Below, in pieces: positions 20,860 to 32,279 of a stretch of 64,000 bases of DNA. The notes beneath the pieces were generated by a model, which saw only the letters and a program-made list of their open reading frames with translations, did no database searches and was not told the DNA's origin. Source of the stretch: Ichthyophis bannanicus (lineage: Eukaryota; Chordata; Amphibia; Gymnophiona; Ichthyophiidae); contig CM066037.1 in assembly GCA_033557465.1 (NCBI GenBank), positions 206,831,156-206,895,155 of the forward strand, written 5' to 3'. Each line of letters opens with the position of its first letter. Position 1 is the first letter of the stretch. Made by a program: the position numbers and the translations under genes.

Positions 20860-22234
20860 GATGTTTTACTTCTTAAGTACTGTAAATATTTCCAATTATT
20901 TCTCAAGATATTGTACACAACATACCTAAAATGGAAAAGTGCCAATAATGTTGACCACAACTTACAATGGTCTAAATCTAATGGGGGGGGGGGGGGGGTA
21001 GGGGGTTGAACGTTAATGGGGGATGCAAGGCTGAAGGCTTGTCTGTGGTGCATGATTCTCTTACACTAGTCATGGTTTCTTTACTGTCAGTCTTCTGCTC
21101 AGGATCTTTTTTGTAAATATATTTTCTTTCTCATTCTTTTTACATATGCAGATTTTAGCATGAGTCGTCAGTCTTCAGCCCACTTTTACAATTCACCTCC
21201 AGTGAAATCATGCAGTAGCTGTGTATACAAATTTACACCTTGTCTTGTCAGGGAGTTGAGGATCAGCCCAGATGTTCTCTGCAATCTTATGACTTGTTTC
21301 TCTTAATCTGGTTTTATAGTTGTGTGGACATTTGTAGACATAGCTGGCTGATTTAATTAAAGTCAATAAAAAAACCCAAAAAAACAGTGCAAAACAAAAA
21401 TAAATCAAGTGGCACTGAAACTATTAACACGTAATACTAAATGCCAGAGGAGAAAAAGGACCTCAGTGAATATTGTCACCAAACCGACGCAATGGCTCTA
21501 TGCTACAGTAGCTACTCAAACATGCCAGCATCTGGTACAGGTAAGTTACATGGAGCCACCATCACTGGTCAAAAAAATTCCACATTAGTAACATACGGAT
21601 GAAACTTCAATCACTTGCATAATTCTCCAATCCACATATCTCAAAATGGCTAGGGCATGTGAATATCAAACTAATACTTAGCTGTAATACGGGCTATAAC
21701 ACTGCCCTGGCTCCAACACTGGGCATTTCACAGAAGCTGCGTCAGAGAGTCAGACCTGCTCGATATCACCAAGCCACTGAGAAAAGAACAAGAAATCATG
21801 CAGTTCACATAGTTTCAACTGCCCAATGAAAATACCAACAGACCTAAGGAACCCCATTATCCTATGCCAACAAAGTGAAGTACAATAACCCCGTACTCAC
21901 AGACAACTGCAGTCCGCAACAAACTTGTATCCAAAAAATGCCCTCGTTCAAATCAACCAGCAAAATATGCTGTGCATGCACTATAAAAAGATTTAAATGG
22001 GTGGAGCTTCTTGGGGAATTCCCACATTACAAAACCACACACCCAATTGATCTTTACTTAATTGTTTCATTTTTGCATTTTGAGCATGTCATTTTGATGT
22101 GCATGGCACAGTAGTGTTGTATGTGTGGTCTGTTTTGCGATTCACCGGCTTGGTTATATTTAAAACATTTTTTGCCGGGAGTGTGCAGTACTTGTCCTTG
22201 GGTGGTGCCTTTTGATTGGGTATGTGGTCCTGTG
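20860..22234. other. Mostly unassigned DNA; possible old Penelope-like remnant on the minus strand
   Basis: No coherent coding region. A G-run lies at 20982-20998. On the minus strand near 21690-21765 there is 'ctgacgcagcttctgtgaaatgccc', which resembles a degenerate hammerhead/PLE 3' motif. No GIY-YIG or RT frame supports this. Confidence 0.25.
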
Positions 22235-23515
22235 ACACAGGGATTCCCTAAGAAGCTCCTCTTCAATTTACATATACAACCATTGTGCACAATCATACAA
22301 TCTCTTAAAGTGAACTACCACATTTATGCCGAGGACAATATGTTATATATACAATTTGACACGGAAAGACCACAATACATAAAACTAATAAACTGCTTCC
22401 ATACAGTGGTTCACTGGCTATTGGATCAATGTCTAGCAATAAATTATAAAAAGGCCAAGGTTCTATATATTACTAGAAATCAAACATTTACCCCATCAAC
22501 TACCTTTAAAGTTAATAATGACGACCTAGAAGTAAAACAAGAAGTGCATTACCTTGGTATAACCCTCGACCAACAACTAGACCTAAACGCTCATAACAAC
22601 AAAACTCTCAAAGCACTCTACAACAAAATAAGAACTCCCCACCACCTTTGTTCACTACTAGAACCACATGACTTCCGCACAGCATTCCAGGCGATAATCT
22701 TCCCGCATTTGGCTATGGTAACATCATCTTACGTGGAATACCAAAACACTCACTACACACATTACAAATGGCACAAAACACAGCAGCACGAATCATCCTA
22801 GGAAAATCAAGATCGGAACACAGCACACCAGTATTAAAACATTTACACGGGCTCCCCACACAGAGTAGAATCCACTATAAAGTCATGCTTACCACATTCA
22901 AAATCACCCACAACCTATCTGCCAACTTCCTAAAGTCACTATTACAGACAACATGGAACAACAGAGCTAAAAGGAAAAACACTCAAACTATGCTAACTAT
23001 ACCAATTGAAAAAACAAAGAGCAGTCAATTGGCATGTACTAGAGCATTCTCTTTATATGCTCCTGGACTTTGGAATACTCTACCTGACAAGACACAAATC
23101 ACTACTGAACTCACAACATTCCGCAAAGAATTAAAAACTTACCTATTCAAAGAGTATTATGGAGATAAAACCTAGAAAAGTGAATGGACTACCCAAAATT
23201 CGCTTCTTCAATTGAACAGTAATGATAAAGAAAAACATATTTAAAACCCTAACTCCCTTACTTAAGACATCTATACAAACCCACCTATGTAAATACCATA
23301 AACAGAATAATACTTTTGGGCTAGCATTACAAACTTATACTTTACCTTTGTTTATAACATAACGTACATAGTTCAATGTAAGTTATTTCCTGTTATAACA
23401 GTCTGTTCTAGTTCAATGTAAAAATTCAATTCAATTTGTTATTGTTAATTGTAAACTGCTCTGACTTGAAGAAGAGCTGTTATAGAAGAATAGTCAAATA
23501 AATAAAATAAATAAA
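22235..23515 (+). mobile_element. L2-like LINE, 5'-truncated
   Basis: Third copy of the L2-like family. It carries RT C-terminal coding sequence and a 3' UTR ending 'aaactgctctgac… gagctgttatag' and (AAATA)n, like the 41.7-kb tail. Confidence 0.8.
22253..23175 (+). pseudogene. L2-like RT C-terminal remnant
   Basis: Two frames joined near 22770-22800. Present are LLFNLHIQPLC, a mutated catalytic motif YAEDNMLY (YADD in relatives, so one catalytic Asp is lost), VKQEVHYLGITLDQQLDL, AQNTAARIILGKSRSEHSTPVLKHLHGLP and the C-terminal AFSLYAPGLWNTLPD… FRKELKTYLFKEYYG. The last block matches the end of the 38.4-kb ORF2 (FSFAAPNIWNSLPN… LFIEHYG). The N-terminal two thirds are absent. Not functional. 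Confidence 0.8.
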
Positions 23516-23529
23516 TGCCCAGAAGGTGG

Positions 23530-24330
23530 AAGAACATGACTGAGTATTGGTTGACTTGAAAATTATGGTTTAAAACCTTGAGGAGAAAACTGAGCAGATT
23601 GAGTCCAATAATATGTTACATATTATGGATTTGGGGATTGTACATAAGAAGCTTGAGTCTTTGGAAAATGCCAATAGGAGGCAGAATTTGTGATTACTGA
23701 ATTTTCCTAAAGTACCAATGATTTTTGCTCAGCAACTTAAATAATATTTTGACAAGCATTTTGAACATATATTCTGATATGTCACCATAGTTTCTAGGGT
23801 ATTTTATTGTACTTACTGACAGCTAAAGCTAAGCCACTGGATGGGGCAAGACCAGTTGCCTTTAATGTCATTGGATAGTTTGAATTTAACAGCATTTTTG
23901 GAAAGATCAGATTCTGAGCTGCCGGCAGCTGCTGCATTGTTAGTCACATCGGCTCTTGAGCCTGACAGAGACTTTTTATTAAAAATGATTTTTCACGTGT
24001 ACATTTATGGACTGCACAGTAAAGATGTTTATAGATGTGTCCAGGACAACAAGAAAAAGAAGGAAGTAATTCATTTTACTGAAACCTGCTATACTGCAGC
24101 TGGTGGGGGGCTTATTTTTGATTTGTTTCCCATGTAAATGCTTAAACTTGAGGGAACTAGTTATATTTTCTTTGAGCCACAACATTGGTCTGTCTTTGTA
24201 ATGTCTAGAACCTCTACTGTACAGGCTACTATAGGAATGACGCTGGGAGTTGGGATAATGGGGCCATTATCGGATAATTTTGTTAGCTCCTTGCTTTTTT
24301 CTTATTTCTTTCATTTAAGTAATTTATCCA
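23530..24330 (+). pseudogene. Second L1-type ORF1 copy, heavily decayed
   Basis: Pieces in several frames align with the ORF1 at 6.3-7.1 kb: KKLESLENANRRQNL followed by LNFPKVP (against IESLENALRLKNLRFLNFP), SLDSLNLTAFLERSDSELPAAAALLVTSALEPD (against SSLDVSAFLESSTDEIPRRATLIVSF) and a C-terminal YIFFEPQHWSVF. There are many stops and frameshifts. It is much older than the copy at 5.8 kb, so the family has been active over a long time. Confidence 0.65.
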
Positions 24331-25810
24331 TCTACAGGAACAAGCAGAAATGCAGTCTTCACATATGGGGGACGTTGGCATCGATGGAGCCTGATGCGGG
24401 AACACTCCCCAGCATCCAATAGGAATGCTTTTGGGAGCATCGCTCCACACATGCGTGTCTGCCTTCCCACCTTCCCAGTAATTCTCCTCAGTCATCCTTT
24501 TTCTGCGGAGCCATCAGGACCTTGTCCTAGTCCCACCATGAAGAGACTTCTTCAAACTTTTTCAGTAACTTCTTGGTGGTTGGTTTTTGCCTTCCCGTCA
24601 TCCGGAGTGGTCCAGCATCATTCTGGTACCCTTTACTTTTTTATTTTTCTATTTTTTCTAATGTTTTTCTTCAAGTTTTTCATGTTGGGCCACCATTGCC
24701 CAATTTGATTTGGCCTCCATCATTTTTTTCGAAGATGAAGAAACCCCACAGTGGGTTCAAAAAATGTACTAAGTGCAATAGTACCATCTCAGACACCAAC
24801 CAGCATGACTGGTGTTTAAAATGTCTAGGCCCCGACCACAATGTTTCTTCATGTGCCCATTGCAAAACGTGATAGCACAGGGGCTTAAGAACCAAAAGCA
24901 GCAGTGGGTTAAGCTGTTTCAGTCAGACTCAGCACCTCCATACCATCAAAGTCGTTGCATGCTTCACATTCATCTTCCACTTCTAAACATAGCAAGAAGC
25001 ATTGATCGGAGTCTCCAACAGACTGACACTCATCTGCAGATCCAGACTTAGGCCGACTGGCCAAACAGTCACAGCGGGAGGATACCCTCTCCAAAGAGTG
25101 TACAAGCCATCAAGAGATGTCTGACCATGATCCTGGTGGCTGTTGTGCCGGGGCTTTTAAGGCCCCTGGGGTTCACCTCCGAGCTCACTGCTGTGACACC
25201 ATCCCTCAACTTCGATGCACCAGGTGCTTTTAGAGGTCTGCTTGATACATCGGTCCCACCATGCTTGGAACTTCCACCAACGTCGGTTCATTTGGGAGCA
25301 TCGCACATTCTGGTTCCAATGCTGTATGCCATGGGCATTGACCTTCAACGTCGGGGACGGAGCATCATCGGTACTGGGGTACCAACAGGCATTGCTTTGA
25401 TTTTCTTCCTGAATCAGATTCGGTTTCCTCCAATTTCAAACCGGAGTCTATCGAGTCTGAGCACCTCAGAGACATTCCATTGGATTCATCTCCACCACAT
25501 AAGAGGCGTCAGTCTCCACCCAAAGACATGTCCTTTCAGGACTTCATCAAGGACATGGCAGCACCCCTCTCAGTCTTGGTGACAACAGAGGCAGAACCAA
25601 GGGCAGAAGAGTTAGACATCTTGCAGTATCCCTCGGCACTGAAGGAAGCGGCTACCCTTCCCATCCACAACATCCTGAAAAACTTTATGATTCAGATGAG
25701 GGAAGCACCACTCTCAACTCTTGCCATCAGCAAGAGGTTCAATTTGCTGTATTGGGTTCCTCCTTGCCCAGTCTTCCAAAAAACACAGCTACCACACCAC
25801 TCTATGGTAA
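24331..25810 (+). pseudogene. DIRS-like retrotransposon leader and gag remnant
   Basis: A long leader is followed at 24735 by MKKPHSGFKKCTKCNSTI with a later WCLKCLGPDHNVSSCAHC: paired Cys-x-x-Cys and a Cys/His knuckle as in gag-like ORF1 of vertebrate DIRS1-type elements. Further downstream, in shifted frames, there is a Ser/His-rich linker and PPHKRRQSPPKDMSFQDFIKDMA, then ATLPIHNILKNFMIQM. No RT or recombinase is present. The gag assignment is by resemblance only; a gypsy-like origin is possible. Confidence 0.45.
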
Positions 25811-25918
25811 TCGGCCAGGTACTTGAGACTTGGATTGGCCACTGTTGGAAACAGGAAATTGGGCTTGATAGACCTTTGGTCTGACCCAGTATGGCATATC
25901 CTATGTTCTTATGATCAG
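25811..25918 (+). mobile_element. CR1 3' tail
   Basis: 'ttggccactgttggaaacagg… cttgatagacctttggtctgacccagtatggca' and the terminal tatgttcttatg: the classic CR1 3' end with its octamer-like repeat. Confidence 0.9.
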
Positions 25919-26189
25919 ATTAACAAATAAAGGTTCTGTTTTGGGGGTTCCAGTTTGCTATAAATATGTCCTCTCCTCGTATTTCATTTGAATGAGAGTG
26001 TGTAGAAAGAAAAGGGACAGGATGAAGCTGCACAGAAAAGAGATTTTGAAAATGAGGAAAATAAAAATAAAAATTTGTGGGAAAGAATAAATGCAGGAAA
26101 TCCAGGAAAAGAAAGAGGGATAAGGAATGAAAAGTTTTATATTATGCTAAACAGCATGTAATAGAGAAAAGATCAAGAAGGCAAATAAT
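25919..26189. other. No gene seen
   Basis: A-rich intergenic DNA after the CR1 tail. No recognisable signal. Confidence 0.35.
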
Positions 26190-26800
26190 ATGAAGCTAAA
26201 TTTTACTGTGTGGTTGGATATATGAAATGTCCAGCTTCACACTATATTATCGAACAGCCAAGAATTTGCAAGGCCCTGGCTTCAGCATCTTTCGATCTTT
26301 TTTGCTATAATGTCTGGAGCAGGAGCGCACTAGCAGTGGGTTGGCACTGCACACACGTAGTGCAGCCTTCTCTTGTGCCAAATGATTGGCCCCATTTCTG
26401 CTGGTATTCAGTGTAATCAAACATTTGTAAGCAGGCTGCCTTTTCAATCTGTGCCGTGGATGCACTTTACCTGATCTTTCATTAACGTAATCAAAACACT
26501 TGCTGTGCAGCGCTTAATGAATGTTGCATGTCTGATTAAGTACTTTCATTCATATTGCAGGTCTGATTTCATGTAATCTGCCTTTCAGACAACCATTAGC
26601 CCAGCTCCTGCGTGAATTCGATTAATTGGCTGAATTCTTCCAGATGTCCATTAAGTATTACAGGAATTTCTATATGCAAACAGCAGGGACCATCTAATTG
26701 AGGAGCAAACAATGAGACGTTAGATTACTATCATGACTTACAAAAAGCTGGATTCATTTCCATTAATAAAACATCTGTACTCCTACACAGCTATGCATCA
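26190..26800. promoter_or_regulatory. Candidate conserved non-coding element
   Basis: The largest stretch without repeat-like texture. It is complex, moderately AT-rich and dense in TAAT/ATTA cores: tcattaacgtaatcaaaac, gcgcttaatgaatg, tctgattaagtactttcattc, gattaattggctgaattc, tccattaagtattac. There is no open frame with family resemblance. It looks like a developmental enhancer, but this is a judgement of texture. Confidence 0.35.
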
Positions 26801-27900
26801 AGATGCACTTATTTTTTTGTATTTATTTCTCGGGATTTACAAATACAGTTAAACAGAAGAATGTTCTCTGAGTCTGTTTCTGGGGCTTTGCATCTGACAT
26901 CACTTTGGCAAAAGAGTTCAGAACTACAAGTTTGCAGGATATTCAAAAAATGAGTGAGCAAGCAAGAGAAGGAAAACTCAGGGGACCTCAAATGGAGCAC
27001 AGTTGGAAAAGGATTTTGTTGTATAAATAGAGCAGGCAATAAGACTGGCAGCTATGCTTATCAGTGATCGTAAAGCCATAATCACAGGGCAGGTGAATCG
27101 GCACTAAGGTTTCTGGATTTTTTTTATTTTTCTTTTGGTGGGATACAACCAGGGCAGCTCAGACATTGGCTGAACCAAGAAGAAAAGCAGAGAATGAAGA
27201 TAGTTCTTAAGAATGCTATTACTGGAATCCCAAAAGGGCAGTTCAAGGTCAGCCTATCAGAAAGCTCTCTCCAAAGATGTACATTTTAAATATAGCTTAC
27301 ACTCTATAAAGGAAAGGACTTTCTATTGAAACATTTCTTTCTCAATAATTTTTTTAATATGTCAAGATGCCCCATACCAAGTAACCCAACTGTTACTATT
27401 TGATTTCCTGTGGAGTCACTACAAGAGCTTTTAACTTGATATTATAAATGAGAATAGGGTCAAAGGTATGCACCCTTACTCTTGTGAGATGCAAATATGT
27501 TAAGAGAAGTCTGCTTAGGTATGCTGAGGGATGCTCTGTTTCCTGGGTGAAGCTGGAGTGTCCTCCCTATATAGTGGTGACATGAAATCATGTTACTAAT
27601 ATGGGGATTTGACAAAGAGATATGGTAAATGTGCACAGGAGTGGCCTAGTTTGGTCCTATGCATGAGGCACAGCAGCACCAAGAGCACCGGTTCACCATG
27701 GATTAGTTTTTAAGTCTGTTGCATTTTGGTGATGTAGGTGCTATATGATGACATCACACATGGAGACATCCACCAACGTTCATGGCAATCAGGAAAGAAT
27801 CCCTAACATTGTCTTCTTCTTATATGTTCATTACTTAAGCCACTTGATGGAGGAGTCAGACACAGTGTGCAAAACTTCAGGATCATCAGGTAGACATGTA
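26801..27900. other. No gene seen
   Basis: About 1.1 kb of intergenic DNA. Short open frames show no family features. Confidence 0.35.
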
Positions 27901-29543
27901 AGTGGACAAAACTGAAAGCAGACAAGGACATGGGGCTGGATGGGATACATCCCAAGATACTGAAAGAGCTCAGAGAGGATCTTGCAGGGCCGTTAAAGGA
28001 TGTTTTTAATAGATCCTTGGAGACAGAAGCAGTTCCACAGCACTAGAGAAGGGCTGATGTGGTACTTCTTCACAAAAGTGGTAATAGGGAAGAAGTGACA
28101 AATTACTGTCCAGTAAGCCTTACCTCGGTGGCGGGAAAAGAAATGAAGGCACGCACGAAACAGGTTGCATGATCTGAGGCATCTTGGTTTTACCAAAGGA
28201 TGATCTTGCCAAACAAATCTGATTGAATTCTTTGACTGGGTGACCAGAGAACTAGATCAAGGGCATGCGATGGATGTCATCTACCTGGATTTCATCAAAG
28301 CCATTGAAACTGTTCCTCATAGGAGGCTTATCAATAAGCTCAACAGCTTGGGGATGGGTCCCAAGGTGGTGAACTGGATCAGAAATTGGTTGTCTGACAG
28401 ATGACAGAAGGTGATGGTAAATGGAACTCACTTAGATTAAAGGAAGGTGATTAGCGGTGTGCCCCAGGGTTCGGCCCTGAGACCGGTACTGCTCATAGTA
28501 TTTGTGAGTGATATTGCTGAAGGACTGAATGGAAAAGTCTGTCTTTTTGCAGATGACATGAAAATTTGCAACTTAATGGACTCCCCTGAGGGAGTTGATA
28601 ACATGAGGAAAGATCTACAAAAGCTGGAAGAATGGTCTAATGCTTGGCAGTTAAGATTTAATGTGAAGAAGTGCAGTGTCATGCACTTGGGAAGCAGAAA
28701 TCCAAGGGAATTGTACGCGATAGTGATCAAGAAGTTGGTGTGTGCCAACCAGGAGAAGGACCTCAGACTAATTGTTTCTGAGAATCTCAAGATGGCGAAA
28801 CAGTGCGACAAGGTGGTGGCAGAAGGATGCTGGGTTGCATACAAAGAGGAATTACCAGCAGAAAGGAAGAGGTACTAATGCCACTGTTCAAGTCGCTGGT
28901 GAGGCCTCACTTGGAATATTGCATTCAGTTTTGGAGACCATATCTCGCAAAGGATATAAAAAGACTGGAAACTGTTCAGAGAAAGGCGACCAAAATAATT
29001 TGGAGCCTGCGTCAGAACACTTATGAGAAGAGACTTGAAGACCAAAATATGTACACTCTGGAGGAGAGAAGGGATAGGGGAGATATGATTCAGATCTTTA
29101 AATACTTAAAGAGTATTAATGAACAAACAAACCTCTTCCAAAAAAGGGGGAGCTGTAAATCTAGAGGGCATAATATGAAGCTGCAAGGGGGTAAATTGAA
29201 AGGCAATGTCAGGAAATACTTTTTCACTGAAAGGGTGGGTGGATGCTTGGAATGCCCTCCCGATGGAAGTGATAGGGGCAAATACAGTGACAGAATTCAA
29301 AATGGCACAAGATAGACACAGTGGATCCCTCTATAGCAACAGGATAAAATCAAAATAAACATAACTACCTCTTATATCTCAACAAATAGGGTGACCTACA
29401 CGGAGCAGTAGGTACACCCCTAAACAAAGGCATGGCGAAGGCGGCCTGCATGGAGCAGCAGGTGCACCTACTCTTGCAGTCTTGCTGGGCATACTAGATG
29501 GACCATGCTGGTCTTTATCTGCTGTCATATACTATGTTACTAT
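27900..29543 (+). mobile_element. CR1 LINE, 5'-truncated
   Basis: CR1 ORF2 remnant followed by a 3' UTR and the typical end 'ggtctttatctgctgtcatatactatgttactat'. The same tail occurs at 18.9 kb and, inverted, at 10.9 kb. Confidence 0.85.
27915..29312 (+). pseudogene. CR1 ORF2 reverse transcriptase remnant
   Basis: Translation across three frames follows a CR1 RT: KDMGLDGIHPKILKEL, DVVLLHKSGNREEVTNYCPVSLTS, a motif B-like SGVPQGSALRPVLL (28450), LFADDMKI (28554, the YADD position, here F-A-D-D), LEEWSNAWQLRFNVKKCSVMHLG, then RPHLEYCIQFWRPYLAKDIKRLETVQRKATK and the C-terminal RKYFFTERVGG. Several frameshifts and stops, mainly in the first 600 bp, make it non-functional. The catalytic dyad is retained. 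Confidence 0.8.
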
Positions 29544-31061
29544 TGTGATACTGCGGACCCTCTGGCAGAAAGAAAAGAAGTTTTAAATCTTGAAAAAAAC
29601 AAGATTTACATGCAATTTCCTGAAGGTCCACATAGAGGGAGCAGGAGAGCAAGCCTGGAAGCAGAGGAACCACGCCTCTATGGGCAGGACCTTGAATCAG
29701 TTAGTCCCGATTTAAGGAAGGACAGAGCTCAGTTAAGCAGAGCAGATCGGAGAGACAGAGACGGAGCCAGAGTGAGCGTCAAAGCCGGACTGGAAAGAGC
29801 AGCTCGGAGAGTTGGAGTCACTGTCAGACCCAGAACAGCTCAAGGAGTTGAAGCAGCTTGGAGAGCAGGCCAGAGAGTAGGCCGAGAAGCAGACCAAGGG
29901 ATAACTCATAGAGCAGGCCGAGGTGAAGGCCCAAGAGCAGGCCTAGAGGAAGGCCAGATACAATTGGAAGGAGCAGCATTGCAGAGAGCAGCCAAGGAAG
30001 GAGGTGCTCTCCCTTCCAGCCTGAAAGGAAGCCCTATCCAGGGAGAAGGACTGGGATACAAGCTGAGGAAGAGATATCCGGTTGCAAGGAATACACAAGG
30101 AGAAAAAGGTACTTTTAAAAGTTTTTATAAAAGTAACCTGAAAGAGGAATGGAAAACTCAGAGGCCTGGGGAACAGGGAAGTGCTGAGAGGGCGCGGCCA
30201 GTAGCCAACTGCCACAGGGGTGGAAGTGGAGGACAAGCGCCACAGCAGCAGCCATGCCTCAGAGGAGTTACTCCCCATTCTAAAGGAGGAAAGACACCCA
30301 GGGAACACTTGAGCCTGCAAGAAGTGGAGGACATTCAGGCTAGGCCTCAAGCCTTTCCCAAAAGAGACTGCAGGAAGTCTAAAGGTGAAACAGTGGTTGC
30401 CTGCAAGTGCTTACCTAAGCCTAGCACAAGAGAGAAACAAAGGAATAACTTTTATCTGTATGATAAGGACACTTTTATGCCAAAAGTACCAGATAATCTC
30501 TCTAGGAAAAAGGCTAGTAATATTAAAAGCCGGGATAAGCGAACTTTTAATCCTGTAGCAGAAGAAAATCCAGAGTTCTACAATATAGCTAAAAGCCGAC
30601 GCCCCAAACTGACAAGCCAACATTGGAACACCGTATGGCATGCTTTTAGAAAGCCTGAATTCAACCTGCCGGAGGTTTCAGATTCGGACCCCTCAGAGAT
30701 GGAGTGGATGCCAGGGGAATCTGAGGTTAATGAGGCCGTGGAACCCATGGATTGTAATTATTGCACAATAGGAAAGTTTTAAGTTATTTGAAGCAACCAA
30801 ATGTATGAAGAGAATACAGGATGCTTTATGTTTTGAGTTTGTGAAGATTAACAATGTTACTTTGAATGTTTTTGTGAATTGCACTTGATACAAGAAAGGA
30901 TACAGCCCTGTTATTTTTCTCAACCGCATATTTTGAACCGTTTGCGTAAAGGTGAAATAAACGCCTTTTCTTTTTCTCTACACTTGGCTAAATGTTGCTT
31001 TATTGGGAAGTTGACCACGAGGCTGACACAGAGGGCCGCTACCTCATGACCCTCGCAACAG
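29544..31061 (+). mobile_element. Unclassified element, LTR-like outline, with a long ORF
   Basis: Starts TGTGATACTGCGG directly after the CR1 tail and may end …CCTCGCAACA. It has one AATAAA at about 30956 some 100 bp before that end: the U3-R-U5 outline of an LTR. No target duplication or primer-binding site could be found, so the LTR reading is weak. It contains an uninterrupted 390-codon frame. Confidence 0.35.
29610..30782 (+). CDS. 390-codon ORF of unknown function
   Basis: Open from the ATG at 29610 (MQFPEGPHRGSRRASL) to TAA at 30780-30782; the frame is open further upstream into the CR1 tail, so the start is a guess. The first half is very rich in Arg, Glu, Gly and Ala with loosely repeated units (…AGRGEGPRAGLEEGQ…). 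The middle is basic, with KSFYKSNLKEEWKTQRPG and several Lys/Arg clusters. The C-terminus is distinct: HWNTVWHAFRKPEFNLPEVSDSDPSEMEWMPGESEVNEAVEPMD, acidic and Trp-containing. There is no Cys knuckle, protease or RT motif. It could be a gag-like or accessory protein of an LTR element, or chance openness in a purine-rich, repeat-like region. I do not recognise the family. Confidence 0.35.
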   Translation: MQFPEGPHRGSRRASLEAEEPRLYGQDLESVSPDLRKDRAQLSRADRRDRDGARVSVKAGLERAARRVGVTVRPRTAQGVEAAWRAGQRVGREADQGITHRAGRGEGPRAGLEEGQIQLEGAALQRAAKEGGALPSSLKGSPIQGEGLGYKLRKRYPVARNTQGEKGTFKSFYKSNLKEEWKTQRPGEQGSAERARPVANCHRGGSGGQAPQQQPCLRGVTPHSKGGKTPREHLSLQEVEDIQARPQAFPKRDCRKSKGETVVACKCLPKPSTREKQRNNFYLYDKDTFMPKVPDNLSRKKASNIKSRDKRTFNPVAEENPEFYNIAKSRRPKLTSQHWNTVWHAFRKPEFNLPEVSDSDPSEMEWMPGESEVNEAVEPMDCNYCTIGKF

Positions 31062-31440
31062 GTCAACCCTAATCACCCTATTCTTATGAGCTCCCCAGCC
31101 CCGTGGAACCACTACGCCGCCACCAGAGGGGGCTGCGGGGGACACTATATATTTGTTGACAGTGTGTTCCACTGTCTGGTTGCCTCTGCAAGAACAGTTA
31201 GGATTGTCTCTGCAATCATAGCACTGTTCGTTATATGCATAGAGGCCACAGTCAGACCAAAATCGACTTAGCTGTGACCACAAGCGACATGGAAGATTAA
31301 AGCCTGATTTATTGTGTGTTCATGTCTGATCATCTCTTACACTACAGACTGTCTATGCTCAGATATAGGTTTGGAAAGTGAACCCAGATTGGGTTTTTCG
31401 ACAGCAAGCATCTTAAAGAAAGGGGGGGGGGGGCATTAAT
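31062..31440 (+). other. Unassigned segment with TATA box and CTCF-like motif
   Basis: A CTCF-like match gccgccaccagagggggct (31116-31134) lies about 10 bp before a TATA box (ctatatat, 31145-31152). About 150 bp later there is 'gattaaagcctgatttattgtgtgttc', an ATTAAA signal with a GT-rich follow-up. This promoter-to-poly(A) spacing resembles an LTR. A G-run lies at 31422-31432. Confidence 0.35.
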
Positions 31441-32279
31441 ATGGTTTATGGTTTAATAAAAATTTGATATACTGCCTTTAGTCATAACCTCAAAGTGGTT
31501 TACAACATTTCATAAAACAATTACATCAAAAAAATAAAAATAAAATAAAACAAAATAAGTAAAATAACAAATAACTGAGCATAAAACAGGTAAGTAAAAA
31601 AAAGAAAAAGGATAGGGAGACTAGTCTGATACAGATCAGTGACTCAGGAACAGTCCCAAGCATCTAAGTGATAGCGTACAGTTGTTCAAAGAAATAAGTT
31701 TTAAATGTTTTCTTAAAGCCTTTCAATGACTTATCCAAATGAATGTAGAGGGGAATAGAATTCCAAAGAACAGGGGCTAAGAAAAAGAAAGCTGCCTGAT
31801 GGGTAGATTCATGATAGGCATAAGCATTACAGTAGATGGAAAAACTAATCTATTTTGGTTTTGAGACCATAAAGATTGCATTGGTGAATATGGGATTATT
31901 AAATCTGAAAGGTAAAGTGGAAGACTGTGGTAAAATGTTTTATGGATTATTAACAGAACTTTAAATTTATGTGATATATTGCAGGGAGCCAATGATGGGA
32001 TTGCAAAAGAAAAGTGACTGTCAAAATGTGATGAATGAGTCAACAACTTGATGGCTCTATTATGGACTCTCTGTAGCCATTTGATGGAACAAATAGGAAA
32101 CCTATTGTACAAGGCATTGCCGTAATCCAATTTTCTAATGACTAAGGATAAAATTATTGTAGCAAGAGCAGGCTTATCTAGAAAAGAATGAAGAGTTTGA
32201 ATTGTATGTAAGGTACAGAAGCAAGTTTTAACCACATTAGATATTTGAGGCCCAAAATTTAAATTTGAGTTAAAAATTA

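Noticed and set aside
28400..28900. Antisense 135-codon frame at 28437-28844
   Set aside because: It is the shadow of the CR1 RT coding strand.
29505..29609. ATG at 29505 as the start of the 425-codon frame
   Set aside because: It lies within the CR1 3' tail, so the upstream 35 codons are accidental extension.
31044..31283. Cys-rich 79-codon minus-strand frame (CYDCRDNPNCSCRG)
   Set aside because: Isolated, with no related frame nearby; it overlaps promoter-like sequence read on the other strand.
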